Shown here: positions 18,857 to 28,120 of the stretch, piece after piece
How the letters are laid out: every line of letters begins with the position of its first letter
How positions within the stretch are numbered: position 1 is the first letter of the stretch
Source of the DNA: Romboutsia_E sp900604535
GTDB lineage: Bacteria > Bacillota > Clostridia > Peptostreptococcales > Peptostreptococcaceae
Direction of reading: 5' to 3'
Assembly (NCBI RefSeq): GCF_900604535.1
Contig: NZ_UWOT01000005.1
Span: 1 to 64,000 of the forward strand
Length of the DNA stretch: 64,000 nucleotides
Translations under genes and position numbers: made by a program
The notes under the pieces: model-generated
Told to the model about the DNA's origin: nothing
The model's input: only the letters and a program-made list of their open reading frames with translations
Database searches by the model: none

Positions 18857-20167
18857 TTATTCTACCTCCTTAAATGAATTTGTTCTTCTAAACTGCCATA
18901 TAGCCAATCCTATAACAAATACTGATAATAAAAGAGTAAGTGCTGCTGCTAATGCATATTGACCTGATTGCATTGTTAGTTTATATATCCAAGATACTAA
19001 TATATCAGTTCCTCCTGCAGTTGAGTTAGGTACAGCTGGACCACCCGCATTGAATAGATATATAATATTAAAGTTATTAAAGTTAAATGTGTATTGTGTT
19101 ATTAATATTGGAGCCATTGAGTATAAAACTAAAGGTAAAGTTATATTTTTAAATTTTTGTAAAGAAGTAGCTCCATCAACTGTTGCTGCTTCATATAATT
19201 CTTCTGGAATTGATTGAAGCACACCTGTTGTTACTATAAAAATATATGGGAATCCTAACCAACCTTGAACCATTAATAATGCAAGTCTTGTAAAGTTAGC
19301 ATCTGTTAACCATGGTATTTCACTAATACCTAACATAGGAAGTATTACATTATTCATAGCACCAAATGTATCATTAAACATTCCTGTAAATATAAGTATT
19401 GTTACAAAACCAGGTACTGCCCAAGGTAATACAAATATCGTTCTCCAGAACTTTTTAAATTTAATTCCTTTTTGATGTACTACTACTGCTAAAAATATAC
19501 CTAGTGCAATTTGGATTGTTGATGCTACAAGCGTCCATACAACAGTCCATCCTAATACATCAAAGAATGTAGATCTCCAAATTTCTACTGTAAATATATC
19601 TTTTAATGTTTCAAGTCCTACCCAGCTAACTAAGCTAGCTGGTGGACTATGATAAAGATCATAATTTGTAAATACTAAAGCAAAACTAAATAGTATAGGG
19701 AATATTACTGAAAATACTAGTAATACAAACGCTGGACTTGTTATAAAGTATGGATATCCTTCTTCTAAAAGTATTTGATATTGTTCTCTTACAGAGTAAA
19801 CTGAGAACCCATCATCTCTTCTTTTCCCATTAGCATAAGCATCTTTTATATTTAAATAGTAAAATAGCAGTCCAAAGGCTGTTACTATTATTGCAATTAA
19901 ACCTTCTGCTAAAAGGAATATTGAATTATCTCTAGGTACTTGCTCTCCTAGGGTAAATATTCCCCAGTACCCCATATTAAATAAATCTTTAAATACAAAG
20001 ATGAAAGATAAAAAGAAACCTAAAAATATCAATCCTTTTACTATTTGTTTGTTATATATTTGACCTAGTCCAGGTATTAAAGATAGTAATGCTGCTTTTT
20101 TTCCATGGTCAGACTTTTTTTGATTACTCATCTTTGGTGATACTTGACTAGTAACTTCTTCTACCAT
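18857..20167 (-). CDS. ganP: Galacto-oligosaccharide ABC transporter permease GanP (MalF type)
   Basis: A 436-residue MalF-family permease. It carries an N-terminal extension with a KAALLSLIPGLGQIYNKQ segment and two extra helices before the usual core of six, a feature of GanP/MalF proteins in Firmicutes. The EAA loop is EAATVDGATSLQKFKNITLP. AAGGGGG precedes the start. Pairs with GanQ to form the channel for the binding protein encoded upstream. Confidence 0.9.
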   Translation of the reverse strand: MVEEVTSQVSPKMSNQKKSDHGKKAALLSLIPGLGQIYNKQIVKGLIFLGFFLSFIFVFKDLFNMGYWGIFTLGEQVPRDNSIFLLAEGLIAIIVTAFGLLFYYLNIKDAYANGKRRDDGFSVYSVREQYQILLEEGYPYFITSPAFVLLVFSVIFPILFSFALVFTNYDLYHSPPASLVSWVGLETLKDIFTVEIWRSTFFDVLGWTVVWTLVASTIQIALGIFLAVVVHQKGIKFKKFWRTIFVLPWAVPGFVTILIFTGMFNDTFGAMNNVILPMLGISEIPWLTDANFTRLALLMVQGWLGFPYIFIVTTGVLQSIPEELYEAATVDGATSLQKFKNITLPLVLYSMAPILITQYTFNFNNFNIIYLFNAGGPAVPNSTAGGTDILVSWIYKLTMQSGQYALAAALTLLLSVFVIGLAIWQFRRTNSFKEVE

Positions 20168-20217
20168 TTATATTCCCCCTTATTGATCGTAACTGTTTTA
20201 CTTTAAATAAAACTATA

Positions 20218-21483
20218 TTACTTATTAATTGCTGCTATTGTATTTTTTATAGTTGTAACAGCATTATCCAGTGCATCTTTAGCCTTTGCTTTTCCTGTAG
20301 CTATTGTTTGTAAAGCTGAATCTATTGGCTCCCATACAGAGTTCATTTCTGTTATACCAGGAGTTAATTCTGCATATTGAGATTGAGCTGCAACTGCTTT
20401 TGCACTATCAGTACTAAGTACATTTTCATCCTCAGCTAATGTTTTTATTGCTGGAACTTCTTGAGTTACCTCATATCTAGCTTTTGAATTTTCTTCATTT
20501 GCTAAAAATTCAACTAATTCTTCTGCTAATTCTGGGTTCTTACTATATGAACTTACATTGTAGCTTTTTACTCCTATTAATGACCCCATATGTTCTCCAT
20601 TTGGTAATGTCGGTAATTCTACTACACCATAGTTTATTCCAGCTTGCTTATATGGTTCTATATTCCAAGGACCTGATATTACTGCAGCTGCTTTACCTTC
20701 TGTGAATAATGAATCTAAAGTATTTATACCTTGTTCTCCAACTATTCCTTTTGGAAATACTCCACTATCATAAAACTTAGATATGTATTCTCCTGCTTTT
20801 ATTGCACCCTCATTATTAAGACCTATATCTTCAGCATTAAAACTTCCATCTTCATTTTTACCGAATATATATCCGCCAAATCCACTCATAACACCTTGTG
20901 CGTAGTATATTTGATCCCATAATGCTAATAATCCGTAGTTACCATCTTTAGTAACAGACTTTGAATACTCTAGCCATTCATCTGTAGTTTGTGGTAAATC
21001 TTCTTCAGATATTATATCTTTGTTATAATATAAAATTTGAGTTTCTACAGCCTTTGGAAGTCCGTAAACCTTCCCATTAACTATTTGTGATTCCATAGCT
21101 GAGTCTGTATATATCTCTTTAGTTGACTCATCTATTTCTAATTCTTTAAGTAATCCTGATGTAACTGCTGTTCCTATTTGATCTCCAGGTATTGTTATTA
21201 CATCTGCACCTGTCCCTGCTGGACCATCTAATCTTAAGTCCTCTATTTGATTTGCATAAGTTTTTTCAACAACTTTTATTTTTACATTTTTTTCTTCTTC
21301 AAATTTCTTAATTGCATCTTCTATCCCACCTGATTTACTTTGATCTTCCCAAACTAATAAATCATAATCAGAATTATTTCCTGAACTAGTTGAGGCATCT
21401 CCTTTACTATCTGAAGGTCCACAACCTGTCATACCTACTACTAATGCTCCACATAATATTAGTGAACAAATTCTTTTAAACAT
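20218..21483 (-). CDS. ganS: Galacto-oligosaccharide-binding lipoprotein (GanS/MalE type)
   Basis: A 421-residue solute-binding protein of family 1. It has a lipoprotein signal peptide with lipobox VGMTGC (cysteine at residue 22), a serine-rich linker, and the extracellular sugar-binding fold with DVITIPGDQIGTAV and a C-terminal ANEEN region. First gene of the gan operon. Its promoter (TTTACA-N17-TATAAT) carries a LacI-type operator over the -35 element and a cre-like site just after the transcription start. Galactan-oligosaccharide specificity is inferred from the GH42 partner. Confidence 0.88.
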   Translation of the reverse strand: MFKRICSLILCGALVVGMTGCGPSDSKGDASTSSGNNSDYDLLVWEDQSKSGGIEDAIKKFEEEKNVKIKVVEKTYANQIEDLRLDGPAGTGADVITIPGDQIGTAVTSGLLKELEIDESTKEIYTDSAMESQIVNGKVYGLPKAVETQILYYNKDIISEEDLPQTTDEWLEYSKSVTKDGNYGLLALWDQIYYAQGVMSGFGGYIFGKNEDGSFNAEDIGLNNEGAIKAGEYISKFYDSGVFPKGIVGEQGINTLDSLFTEGKAAAVISGPWNIEPYKQAGINYGVVELPTLPNGEHMGSLIGVKSYNVSSYSKNPELAEELVEFLANEENSKARYEVTQEVPAIKTLAEDENVLSTDSAKAVAAQSQYAELTPGITEMNSVWEPIDSALQTIATGKAKAKDALDNAVTTIKNTIAAINK

Positions 21484-21504
21484 ATTTAATTCCCCCTAAT
21501 TTTC

Positions 21505-21519
21505 ATGAAATCGTTTTTA
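21505..21519 (-). promoter_or_regulatory. cre-like CcpA site in the ganS leader
   Basis: ATGAAATCGTTTTTA fits the catabolite-responsive element consensus WTGNAANCGNWNNCW with one mismatch (T in place of the second C). It lies at about +3 to +17 of the inferred transcript, where CcpA would block transcription. Confidence 0.6.
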
Positions 21520-21527
21520 CACTTTTA

Positions 21528-21556
21528 ATTATAATTAAGTAAATTGATTTTGTAAA
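21528..21556 (-). promoter_or_regulatory. Promoter of the gan operon
   Basis: On the minus strand, TTTACA (21556-21551) and TATAAT (21533-21528) are separated by exactly 17 bp. The inferred start near 21521 gives a leader of about 38 nt with an AGGGGG ribosome binding site. Confidence 0.8.
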
Positions 21557-21567
21557 TATATTTACTA
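21550..21567. promoter_or_regulatory. Operator O1 (over the ganS -35)
   Basis: TTGTAAA-N4-TTTACTA, an 18-bp dyad matching O2 and O3 with one change. It covers the -35 of the ganS promoter, so binding would block the polymerase. Confidence 0.72.
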
Positions 21568-21708
21568 AAAAAATATTAATAAATAGTAAATGATATAACT
21601 ATAGTTCTATAATTAACTTTTCATAAATTAAACATTTTAAATAAAACACTATTTTAAATATTATTTATAGTAATTTTAATCTAAAAATAGTATTAACATT
21701 TATATTAT

Positions 21709-21726
21709 TAGTAAAATTATTTACTA
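21709..21726. promoter_or_regulatory. Operator O2
   Basis: Perfect dyad TAGTAAA-N4-TTTACTA. It lies 26 bp centre to centre from O3 and about 160 bp from O1, a spacing that could allow looping by a tetrameric or paired regulator. Confidence 0.7.
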
Positions 21727-21734
21727 AATATAAA

Positions 21735-21752
21735 TAGTAAATATCTTTACTA
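21735..21752. promoter_or_regulatory. Operator O3 (regulator promoter)
   Basis: Perfect dyad TAGTAAA-N4-TTTACTA. It overlaps the likely -35 (TTTACT, 21746-21751) of the ganR promoter, whose -10 is TATAAT at 21770-21775. Points to autoregulation. Confidence 0.7.
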
Positions 21753-21863
21753 TAAAGATTAATTATGGTTATAATGTATATATGATAAATTAAAACATCA
21801 GCTCTTTTATAATTTAATTTGTTAAAAATATAATTTTAAATAAAATAAATTGGAGGTTATTTA

Positions 21864-22859
21864 ATGGTTACTATAAAAGAAATAGCTCAGAAATCTGGAT
21901 TTTCTACTTCTACAGTATCTAGGTTATTAAATAATGATACCTCTTTATCAGTCTCACCAAAAACAAAAAGTAAGATTTTAAATACAGCTTTATCCCTAGG
22001 ATATGAAAGAAAGTATATTAAAACTATTATAGAAAAAATTGCATTACTATTTTGGATTACTGATACAGAGGAGTTAGAAGACGTTTATTTTAAAGAAATG
22101 CGTTTACAAATAGAAAAATATGCTAATGAGAAAAATATGGAGTTAATCACTATAAAAAAGCAAGATGGTATAAGCAAAATACCTAAAGATATAAGTGGAT
22201 TTATTGCTGTAGGTGGATTCTCAACAAGTGAAATATTAGAACTGAACAAAATAACTAAGAATGGTGTTTTTATAGATTCAAATCCTACTCCAGATTTATA
22301 CGATTCAGTACAACCAAATACTTCTAGAATAACACATAAGGCTCTGGATTATTTTATTAATGCTGGTCATACAAATATAGGATTTATAGGTGGTACATAT
22401 TTAAATCATGACACAAATGTTCATGAAAAAGATATAAGAGAAATTGCTTTTAGAACATATTTATATAATAAAAATTTACTAAATGAAAATAATATTTTTA
22501 TAGATAAAAAATTTTCAGTAGAGACAGGATATAAAATGACTAAAAAAGCTATTGAAACTTTAAATGATAACTTACCTACAGCATTTTTTATTGCATCAGA
22601 TGCTATAGCTATAGGTGTTCTTCAAGCATTAAATGAGCATAATATATCTATTCCTCAAAGAGTTAGCGTTATAAGTATTAATAACATTGATATTTCAAAA
22701 TATGTATCTCCACCGCTTAGTACATTCCATATTGATATACCTGAACTATGTAAAACATCAATATCATTACTATCAGAACAAATAATAGATGGTAGAACTA
22801 TTAAAAAGACTGTTCTTTTAAATTCTGAGTTAATAATTAGAAAAAGTTTTTGCTTATAA
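21864..22859 (+). CDS. ganR: LacI/GalR family repressor of the gan operon
   Basis: 331 residues. The N-terminal LacI helix-turn-helix reads MVTIKEIAQKSGFSTSTVSRLLNN, the usual A-S-T-V-S-R recognition pattern, and is followed by the periplasmic-binding-like sensor domain (AFFIASDAIAIGVLQALNEHNISIP, then a C-terminal DNGL-like HIDIPELCKTS). Divergent from ganS. Three identical-type dyads in the shared 380-bp region make it the obvious regulator of both units. GGAGG lies before the ATG. The inducer is presumably galactose or a galactobiose-like sugar, an inference. Confidence 0.9.
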   Translation: MVTIKEIAQKSGFSTSTVSRLLNNDTSLSVSPKTKSKILNTALSLGYERKYIKTIIEKIALLFWITDTEELEDVYFKEMRLQIEKYANEKNMELITIKKQDGISKIPKDISGFIAVGGFSTSEILELNKITKNGVFIDSNPTPDLYDSVQPNTSRITHKALDYFINAGHTNIGFIGGTYLNHDTNVHEKDIREIAFRTYLYNKNLLNENNIFIDKKFSVETGYKMTKKAIETLNDNLPTAFFIASDAIAIGVLQALNEHNISIPQRVSVISINNIDISKYVSPPLSTFHIDIPELCKTSISLLSEQIIDGRTIKKTVLLNSELIIRKSFCL

Positions 22860-22871
22860 TAAGCATATATT

Positions 22872-22903
22872 AAAATAGCCTTCATAAAATTGAAGGCTAT
22901 TTT
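22872..22903. terminator. Bidirectional terminator between ganR and the soluble kinase gene
   Basis: Perfect 13-bp arms 22872-22884 and 22891-22903 with a 6-nt loop and A/T run ends, between convergent genes. Confidence 0.9.
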
Positions 22904-24783
22904 TAATATATATCCGAAAACTCTATATTCATATTGCTTATATTGGTTAGATTAACATTGTTGACTCTATCAACTTTATTTTTGTTATTTTCGCACAACT
23001 TATCAGGTAAATTTATTATAAACTCTGAACCTACTTCTAACTCACTATCTACAGAGATACTTCCGTCATGCATTTCTACTAAATATTTAACTAATGAAAG
23101 ACCTATTCCACTTCCTTCTCTTTCATTTTTCATCTTACTTTTTACTTGTTCGAATCTACCAAATATGCTATCTAACTTATCTTTAGGAATACCAATTCCA
23201 TTATCTCTTACTTTTATTTTTATACTTTCTTCACAATATATACTTACTTCTATATTACCTTTATCTTTACTAAACTTAATTGCGTTAGATAATAAATTCA
23301 GCATTATCCTCTCCATATTATCTTTATCAAATGCAATTATTTTTTCTTCACAATCTGTATCAAATATTAAATTTAAATTATGATTTTTTATAAATTCACT
23401 TACAGACATACACACATCTTCTATAAAACTTATTATATTGCCATTCTGTGGGCTATGATCAAAGTGACCAGAATCAACCTTAGTTGTATCTATTAAGTTA
23501 TTAACAAGCTTAAGTAACCTAAGCCCATTTTGCCTAAGTATTCCTAAGTATTTTGTAAAATATTCATAGTCATCTTGATTTAATTTATCTAACCTTAAGT
23601 TTATTACCTGTAATGAACTTAAAATTATATTTATAGGTGTTCTCAGCTCATGTGACAAATTCGCAAAAAAATCCATTCTTAATTTTTCTAGACTCTCATT
23701 TGCTTCTACATCCTTAGTTATATCTCTTATTATTCCTACCCTTTTTTTTACATCATCACTATTACTCCTTATTGGCATATACTCCTTTTTCAGCCATTTA
23801 TATCCATACTCATTTTTAAATTTCGATATACCTATTTCTTTTTCATTATCATATTCATTGTATTTTTTTTCGTATTCTATTCTATCATCCCAATACTTGT
23901 CCCAATTTTCACAACTATCATATAAGTTCATATCTTCTGGTCTTATACCAAACATTTTTTCAAATGCGGAACTTATATATACAGGGGTTTTATCATTTTC
24001 AATTATTATTATTTCATCTATATTATTTGTTATTTGAGATAATATTTCTTGATTCTTTTCTAATTCTTCTATTGATATAACTTCTTTCGTAATCTCAACG
24101 GATATTCCCATAGTACCTATTGTGCATCCATTTGTATAATCTATACATGGCCATTTTGTTATTTCATAATATTCTTTTTTATTATCTTTAATAATTGCTT
24201 GTCTATATGTATGAAACGTATCTTTTTTTAAAACGGATTTATCATAAAAATTTGATTCTTCAGCTTGATTTTTTTCCATTATATCATACTCTGTTTTTCC
24301 TATAACATCAGTAATTTTTAAACCCATAGATTTGAGAAATGCATTATTAACGTCTGTGTACTTACCATCTATATCTTTAATCCATGCTAGAAATGGTGCT
24401 TTACTCATTGCTGGTGATATTGCTGGTGATACTTTACTTACTTGCCTAAATACCATATATAATTCTTTATCTTCTTTATTATAAATATCCATCTCATAGA
24501 TAATATTCATAAATTTATTATATTTTCTTATCGTTTTCTTAGAGTTAATATCAACTTCTTTATATGTACTTATCCAATCTTTTATTTGCTCATCAGATAA
24601 CATATTCATTATATTCTTATTATTGATATATTCTAGTTTTGTCTCAAATAACTCCTCAAAAGATTTATTTATATCTTTTATTTTTATGCCCAAATGATTG
24701 CCATAATTATCATTTATTATATCCGCACAACAGTAAGCAATCGGACTATTTTTTACTATTTTCTTATACATATTTTCTTCCAT
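22903..24783 (-). CDS. Soluble orphan sensor kinase with three PAS domains
   Basis: 626 residues with no membrane helix. Three PAS-like modules (about 8-115, 125-235 and 245-365; the second has the clear FLAWIKDIDGKYTDVNNAF start) precede HisKA with the histidine in NLSHELRTPIN and a HATPase domain (NLLSNAIKFSK, DNGIGIP, GSGIGLSLVK). No response regulator is adjacent. In Clostridia, orphan PAS kinases of this build often feed Spo0A. That role is possible here but not shown by the sequence. Start uncertain: the ATG four codons in has GGAAG upstream. Confidence 0.85.
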   Translation of the reverse strand: MEENMYKKIVKNSPIAYCCADIINDNYGNHLGIKIKDINKSFEELFETKLEYINNKNIMNMLSDEQIKDWISTYKEVDINSKKTIRKYNKFMNIIYEMDIYNKEDKELYMVFRQVSKVSPAISPAMSKAPFLAWIKDIDGKYTDVNNAFLKSMGLKITDVIGKTEYDIMEKNQAEESNFYDKSVLKKDTFHTYRQAIIKDNKKEYYEITKWPCIDYTNGCTIGTMGISVEITKEVISIEELEKNQEILSQITNNIDEIIIIENDKTPVYISSAFEKMFGIRPEDMNLYDSCENWDKYWDDRIEYEKKYNEYDNEKEIGISKFKNEYGYKWLKKEYMPIRSNSDDVKKRVGIIRDITKDVEANESLEKLRMDFFANLSHELRTPINIILSSLQVINLRLDKLNQDDYEYFTKYLGILRQNGLRLLKLVNNLIDTTKVDSGHFDHSPQNGNIISFIEDVCMSVSEFIKNHNLNLIFDTDCEEKIIAFDKDNMERIMLNLLSNAIKFSKDKGNIEVSIYCEESIKIKVRDNGIGIPKDKLDSIFGRFEQVKSKMKNEREGSGIGLSLVKYLVEMHDGSISVDSELEVGSEFIINLPDKLCENNKNKVDRVNNVNLTNISNMNIEFSDIY

Positions 24784-24928
24784 ATATCCCTATTTGCTAA
24801 TCTCCTTAAAAAATTCACAATGTTCTATTACTATTCCATATTTTACTATATTTTACTATATTTACAAGTAACTTATTGTTTATTTTGCATTTTATTACTT
24901 ATTTTCCTTATATATAAAATTTTAACAC

Positions 24929-24976
24929 AAAAAAGTTGCTTAATATAATTAAGTAATTACATTAAGCAACTTTTTT
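24929..24976. terminator. Terminator after the MATE gene
   Basis: Perfect 16-bp arms 24929-24944 and 24961-24976 with A-run and T-run ends and a 16-nt loop. Lies 35 bp after the MATE stop codon on the minus strand. Confidence 0.85.
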
Positions 24977-25010
24977 ATATTTATACAATTTATAAACTCA
25001 AATAATCATT

Positions 25011-26333
25011 TTATTCATAGGATAAAGATTTATTTTTAAATGCTCTACTATACATATATTTAAATCGATTATTATATACAAATATAAAAGATATAAACAA
25101 AGCAATCAACTCAGAAATTGGAACAACTAACCAAACTCCATTAAGACCAAATATCATTGGTAAAATTATAATTCCAATTATAAATAAAATAAATGTTCTA
25201 AATAATGAAAGTATTGCTGATATCTTACTATTTGAAAATGCTGTAAACATTCCAGATATAAATATATTTAAACCTGAATACAAGAAACTAAACGAAAAAA
25301 TTATAAATCCATCTAACGTTGTCTTAAATAATTGCTTGTCATCTACAAATATACCTATTAATACATCTGAGAAAACTCTAGATATAATAAATGTAGCTAT
25401 TCCAAATACACTTATAATTAAGAAACTATATTTTACTAACTTCCTAATTTCTACTTCATTTTTACTACCATAATTATAGCTAATTCTAGGAGATACGCCA
25501 GATGTAAAACCTAAATAAACTGCATTTAATAAAAATTGAATATATAAGATTATAGTTATTGAAGCTACTCCATTTGCTCCTAAAAATCTTATTATAACTA
25601 TATTATATAAAAATGTGGTTACAGAAATTGCTAACTGAGTTACCATTTCCGAAGATCCATTAAAACAACTTTATTAATTTAAAATTAAATTTAAATTTAA
25701 CAAAATGAATTGCACTACTTTTTTTAGAAAAATGAATTATACCTATTATTGAAGGAACTCCATATCCTAACCCTGTTGCTATAGCAGCACTAGTAATACC
25801 CATTTTAAAAATATATAAAAATATATAATCTAAAACTATATTTAATACTCCTCCTCCAATAGCATTTATTAAGCCTAATTTAGCTACACCTGCTGTTATT
25901 AAAAAGTAATCTGAATATATTTTTAAAATTAAAAAAGGTGTGAATATTAACATCCATAATAAATAATCATAACAATACTTATATAATTGATCATTTCCAC
26001 CTAAAGTATATATAATTTTATCTATAAAAATAATACATATTAAAGATACGATACAACCTACTACTAAGCCACTAATTGCTATACTTGTAAAACCTTCTTT
26101 AGCTTCTTTATCTTTGCCTTCTCCCATTAGCTTAGCTACAATAGCTCCTCTTCCAGTAGAAAACATTACCCCTACTCCTATAAGTAAATTAATTATAGGA
26201 TATACTATATTTGATGCAGATAATACATCTACTCCTACAAACCTAGAAATAAATATACCATCATTGCTATTGTTGGCAATGTATATTTTATCAAAGATCC
26301 TAATGTAATCTTTTTTTCTAATGCATTACTCAT
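25011..26333 (-). pseudogene. MATE family efflux transporter, broken by a deletion and a frameshift
   Basis: About 440 codons of a MATE multidrug exporter are spread over three frames. The true ATG at 26333 (AAGGAGGAAATT upstream) starts MSNALEKKITLGSLIKYTLP but stops after 32 codons. The frame resumes at 26259 with GIFISRFVGVD, missing roughly ten residues expected between IAMM and GIFISR, which fits a 31-bp deletion. A second lesion, a one-base shift near 25667, separates FKLIK from CFNGSSEMVTQ. The middle and C-terminal parts are well preserved, including helices near 25700-26160 and 25020-25640. The MerR-type promoter upstream is intact. Not expected to make a working transporter. Confidence 0.85.
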
Positions 26334-26367
26334 AATTTCCTCCTTGAAAAATACTCTTATGTAAACT

Positions 26368-26398
26368 ATAATAAAGTATCCTGTAAGAGGATAGTCAA
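26368..26398 (-). promoter_or_regulatory. MerR-type promoter with 19-bp spacer for the MATE gene
   Basis: On the minus strand TTGACT (26398-26393) and TATTAT (26373-26368) are 19 bp apart. The spacer holds most of the dyad TATCCT-N5-AGGATA (26377-26393). Overlong spacers with a central dyad are the mark of promoters activated by MerR-family proteins through DNA untwisting, and a MerR gene is divergent next door. Confidence 0.82.
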
Positions 26399-26413
26399 TA
26401 AGGAGAATAAAAT

Positions 26414-27229
26414 ATGGAGAATAAAGTAAAATATTTCACTACAGGTGAATTTGCAAAATTATGTAATATAAATAAAAAAACGCTATTTCATTATGATGAA
26501 ATAGGATTATTTAAACCTGAAAAAGTTATGTCAAATGGATATAGATATTACTCTCATCACCAATTAGAAGTTATAAATGTTATATATATTTTAAAATCTA
26601 TAGGTATGCCTTTAAAAGAAATTAAAAATTTTATAGAGAGAAGAACTCCTGATAATATAATAAATCTTTTTCAAGAAGAGATTATTGAAATTGAAAATGA
26701 AATTAATAGACTAAAAAAGTTGCAAGTCCAAATGTCTAACAAGATAAAGCTAATTACTGAGGGTAAAAATTTTACAAAATCTATTTTTTTAGAAAATCAA
26801 AAAGAAGAGTATCTTATTTTAAGTGACCCAATTGATAACACAAAACAAATTTATGATATCCAAACCTACTCAGATCATATAAATTATTGCTTTGATAATA
26901 ATCTAAATATTGGATTTGCTGCGGGTGGAATAATTAGCTATGAAGATTTGCTCACAAGAAATTTATCTAAGTATAGCTACTATTTTACTAAAGTTGATGA
27001 GAATATTCCTAATGAAAAAATATTTATTAAGCCTAAAGGTATATATGTTGTTGGATATCATAAAGGATATTATGACAGTGTACAGATTATTTATCAAAAA
27101 ATACTTGATTATATAAATGAAAATAATTTACATATTAATGGAGATGCTTATGAGGATATTCTAATAGATGAGGTATCCGTTAAAGATATAAATAATTATG
27201 TTATTAAAGTTTCTATTAAAGTAAAATAA
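26414..27229 (+). CDS. MerR family multidrug-responsive regulator (BmrR-like)
   Basis: 271 residues. It has an N-terminal MerR winged helix (FTTGEFAKLCNINKKTLFHYDEIGLFKP), the linking coiled coil (about 85-115), and a C-terminal domain of about 150 residues with the GyrI/BmrR-like drug-binding layout. It is divergent from the MATE pseudogene and should activate the 19-bp-spacer promoter between them. The regulator itself looks intact although its probable target is broken. Ligand unknown. Confidence 0.87.
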   Translation: MENKVKYFTTGEFAKLCNINKKTLFHYDEIGLFKPEKVMSNGYRYYSHHQLEVINVIYILKSIGMPLKEIKNFIERRTPDNIINLFQEEIIEIENEINRLKKLQVQMSNKIKLITEGKNFTKSIFLENQKEEYLILSDPIDNTKQIYDIQTYSDHINYCFDNNLNIGFAAGGIISYEDLLTRNLSKYSYYFTKVDENIPNEKIFIKPKGIYVVGYHKGYYDSVQIIYQKILDYINENNLHINGDAYEDILIDEVSVKDINNYVIKVSIKVK

Positions 27230-27240
27230 TTTTATAAATA

Positions 27241-27282
27241 AAAAGCTTAAGAATAGATTATATAATCTACTCTTAGGCTTTT
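27241..27282. terminator. Bidirectional terminator overlapping the next gene's end
   Basis: Arms 27241-27260 and 27263-27282 pair with two mismatches or G-U pairs and end in AAAAGC and GCTTTT. The right arm contains the stop codon of the minus-strand pseudogene at 27273. Confidence 0.72.
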
Positions 27283-28054
27283 ATATCGTCTATTATTTCT
27301 TCATATGCAAATAAAGGTATATCATATAAATCTCCAAAGTTTTCATAAATAATTTTAGATGCTTTAAGTAAACTACTTATTGATGTTACATTAGGAATTG
27401 TTATACCCACTTTCTTTGCTGACAATTTCACTCTTTCATCAGGAACACAGCATAACACTCCAGGAATATTATCATATACCTCTTGACACCTTAATTCTCT
27501 TAAAATTAAAGGAATTTTTATTCTCATTTTATTTTTACCAGATCCTAAACCTTCAATCTGCCTTATATAATTTATAAATATACTAAAGTCATTGTTTTCA
27601 TTAGAAATTTTTAAACTCTCTTTTATATCATTCCAATTATTAGCTATTATAGATATACTTGAATAATAGTCCTTTCTAAAGCTTACTTTCTTCCTAGGAA
27701 CTAATCCACTACACATTTTTACTATATCATTAGCATTAATATTACGACTTTCAATCTCATCATTTACAAAATCATCATTCATCCATAATTCTATTTTATC
27801 TTTATTGTTTAATTTCAGATAAGTTATAAAAAATGCTGCATTTTCCAAGGTCCTGTTTTTGACCATGATGATGATAGAACAAATAATAAAAATAAATCAT
27901 TTTCATCTTTTAAGTCTAATCCCATATTTTTATTATTAGGTAATATTATATTGAACTTATACACCCACCCATTATACTTATTATCTTCGCTTATATTTAT
28001 ATAAGATAGTTTTTCTTTATTTTTTGTTACTGCATTTATTAATTTATCTTTCAT
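27273..28054 (-). pseudogene. Frameshifted gene, possible HhH-GPD-like protein
   Basis: Two overlapping frames on the minus strand (28054-27824 and 27866-27273) together give one protein of about 256 residues. The first ends WSKTGPWKMQHFL; shifting one base at about 27845 gives WSKTGPWENAAFFITYL, which runs smoothly into the second. A missing base in the GGA run explains the break. The start has AAGGAAATAAT before ATG. The C-terminal part (IEGLGSGKNKM, later CVPDERVKLSAKKVGI) resembles a helix-hairpin-helix followed by the aspartate region of DNA glycosylases. That family call is weak, and I otherwise do not recognise it. Confidence 0.62.
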
Positions 28055-28120
28055 ATTATTTCCTTTTTATAAATTTATTTTTATATTCATACCCAATTTT
28101 TCTATTTATAAAATAATTTT

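Noticed and set aside
22934..23383. A 149-codon plus-strand open frame inside the soluble kinase gene
   Set aside because: It lies antisense to the conserved HisKA/HATPase region and has leucine/serine-rich composition typical of a reverse-strand shadow.
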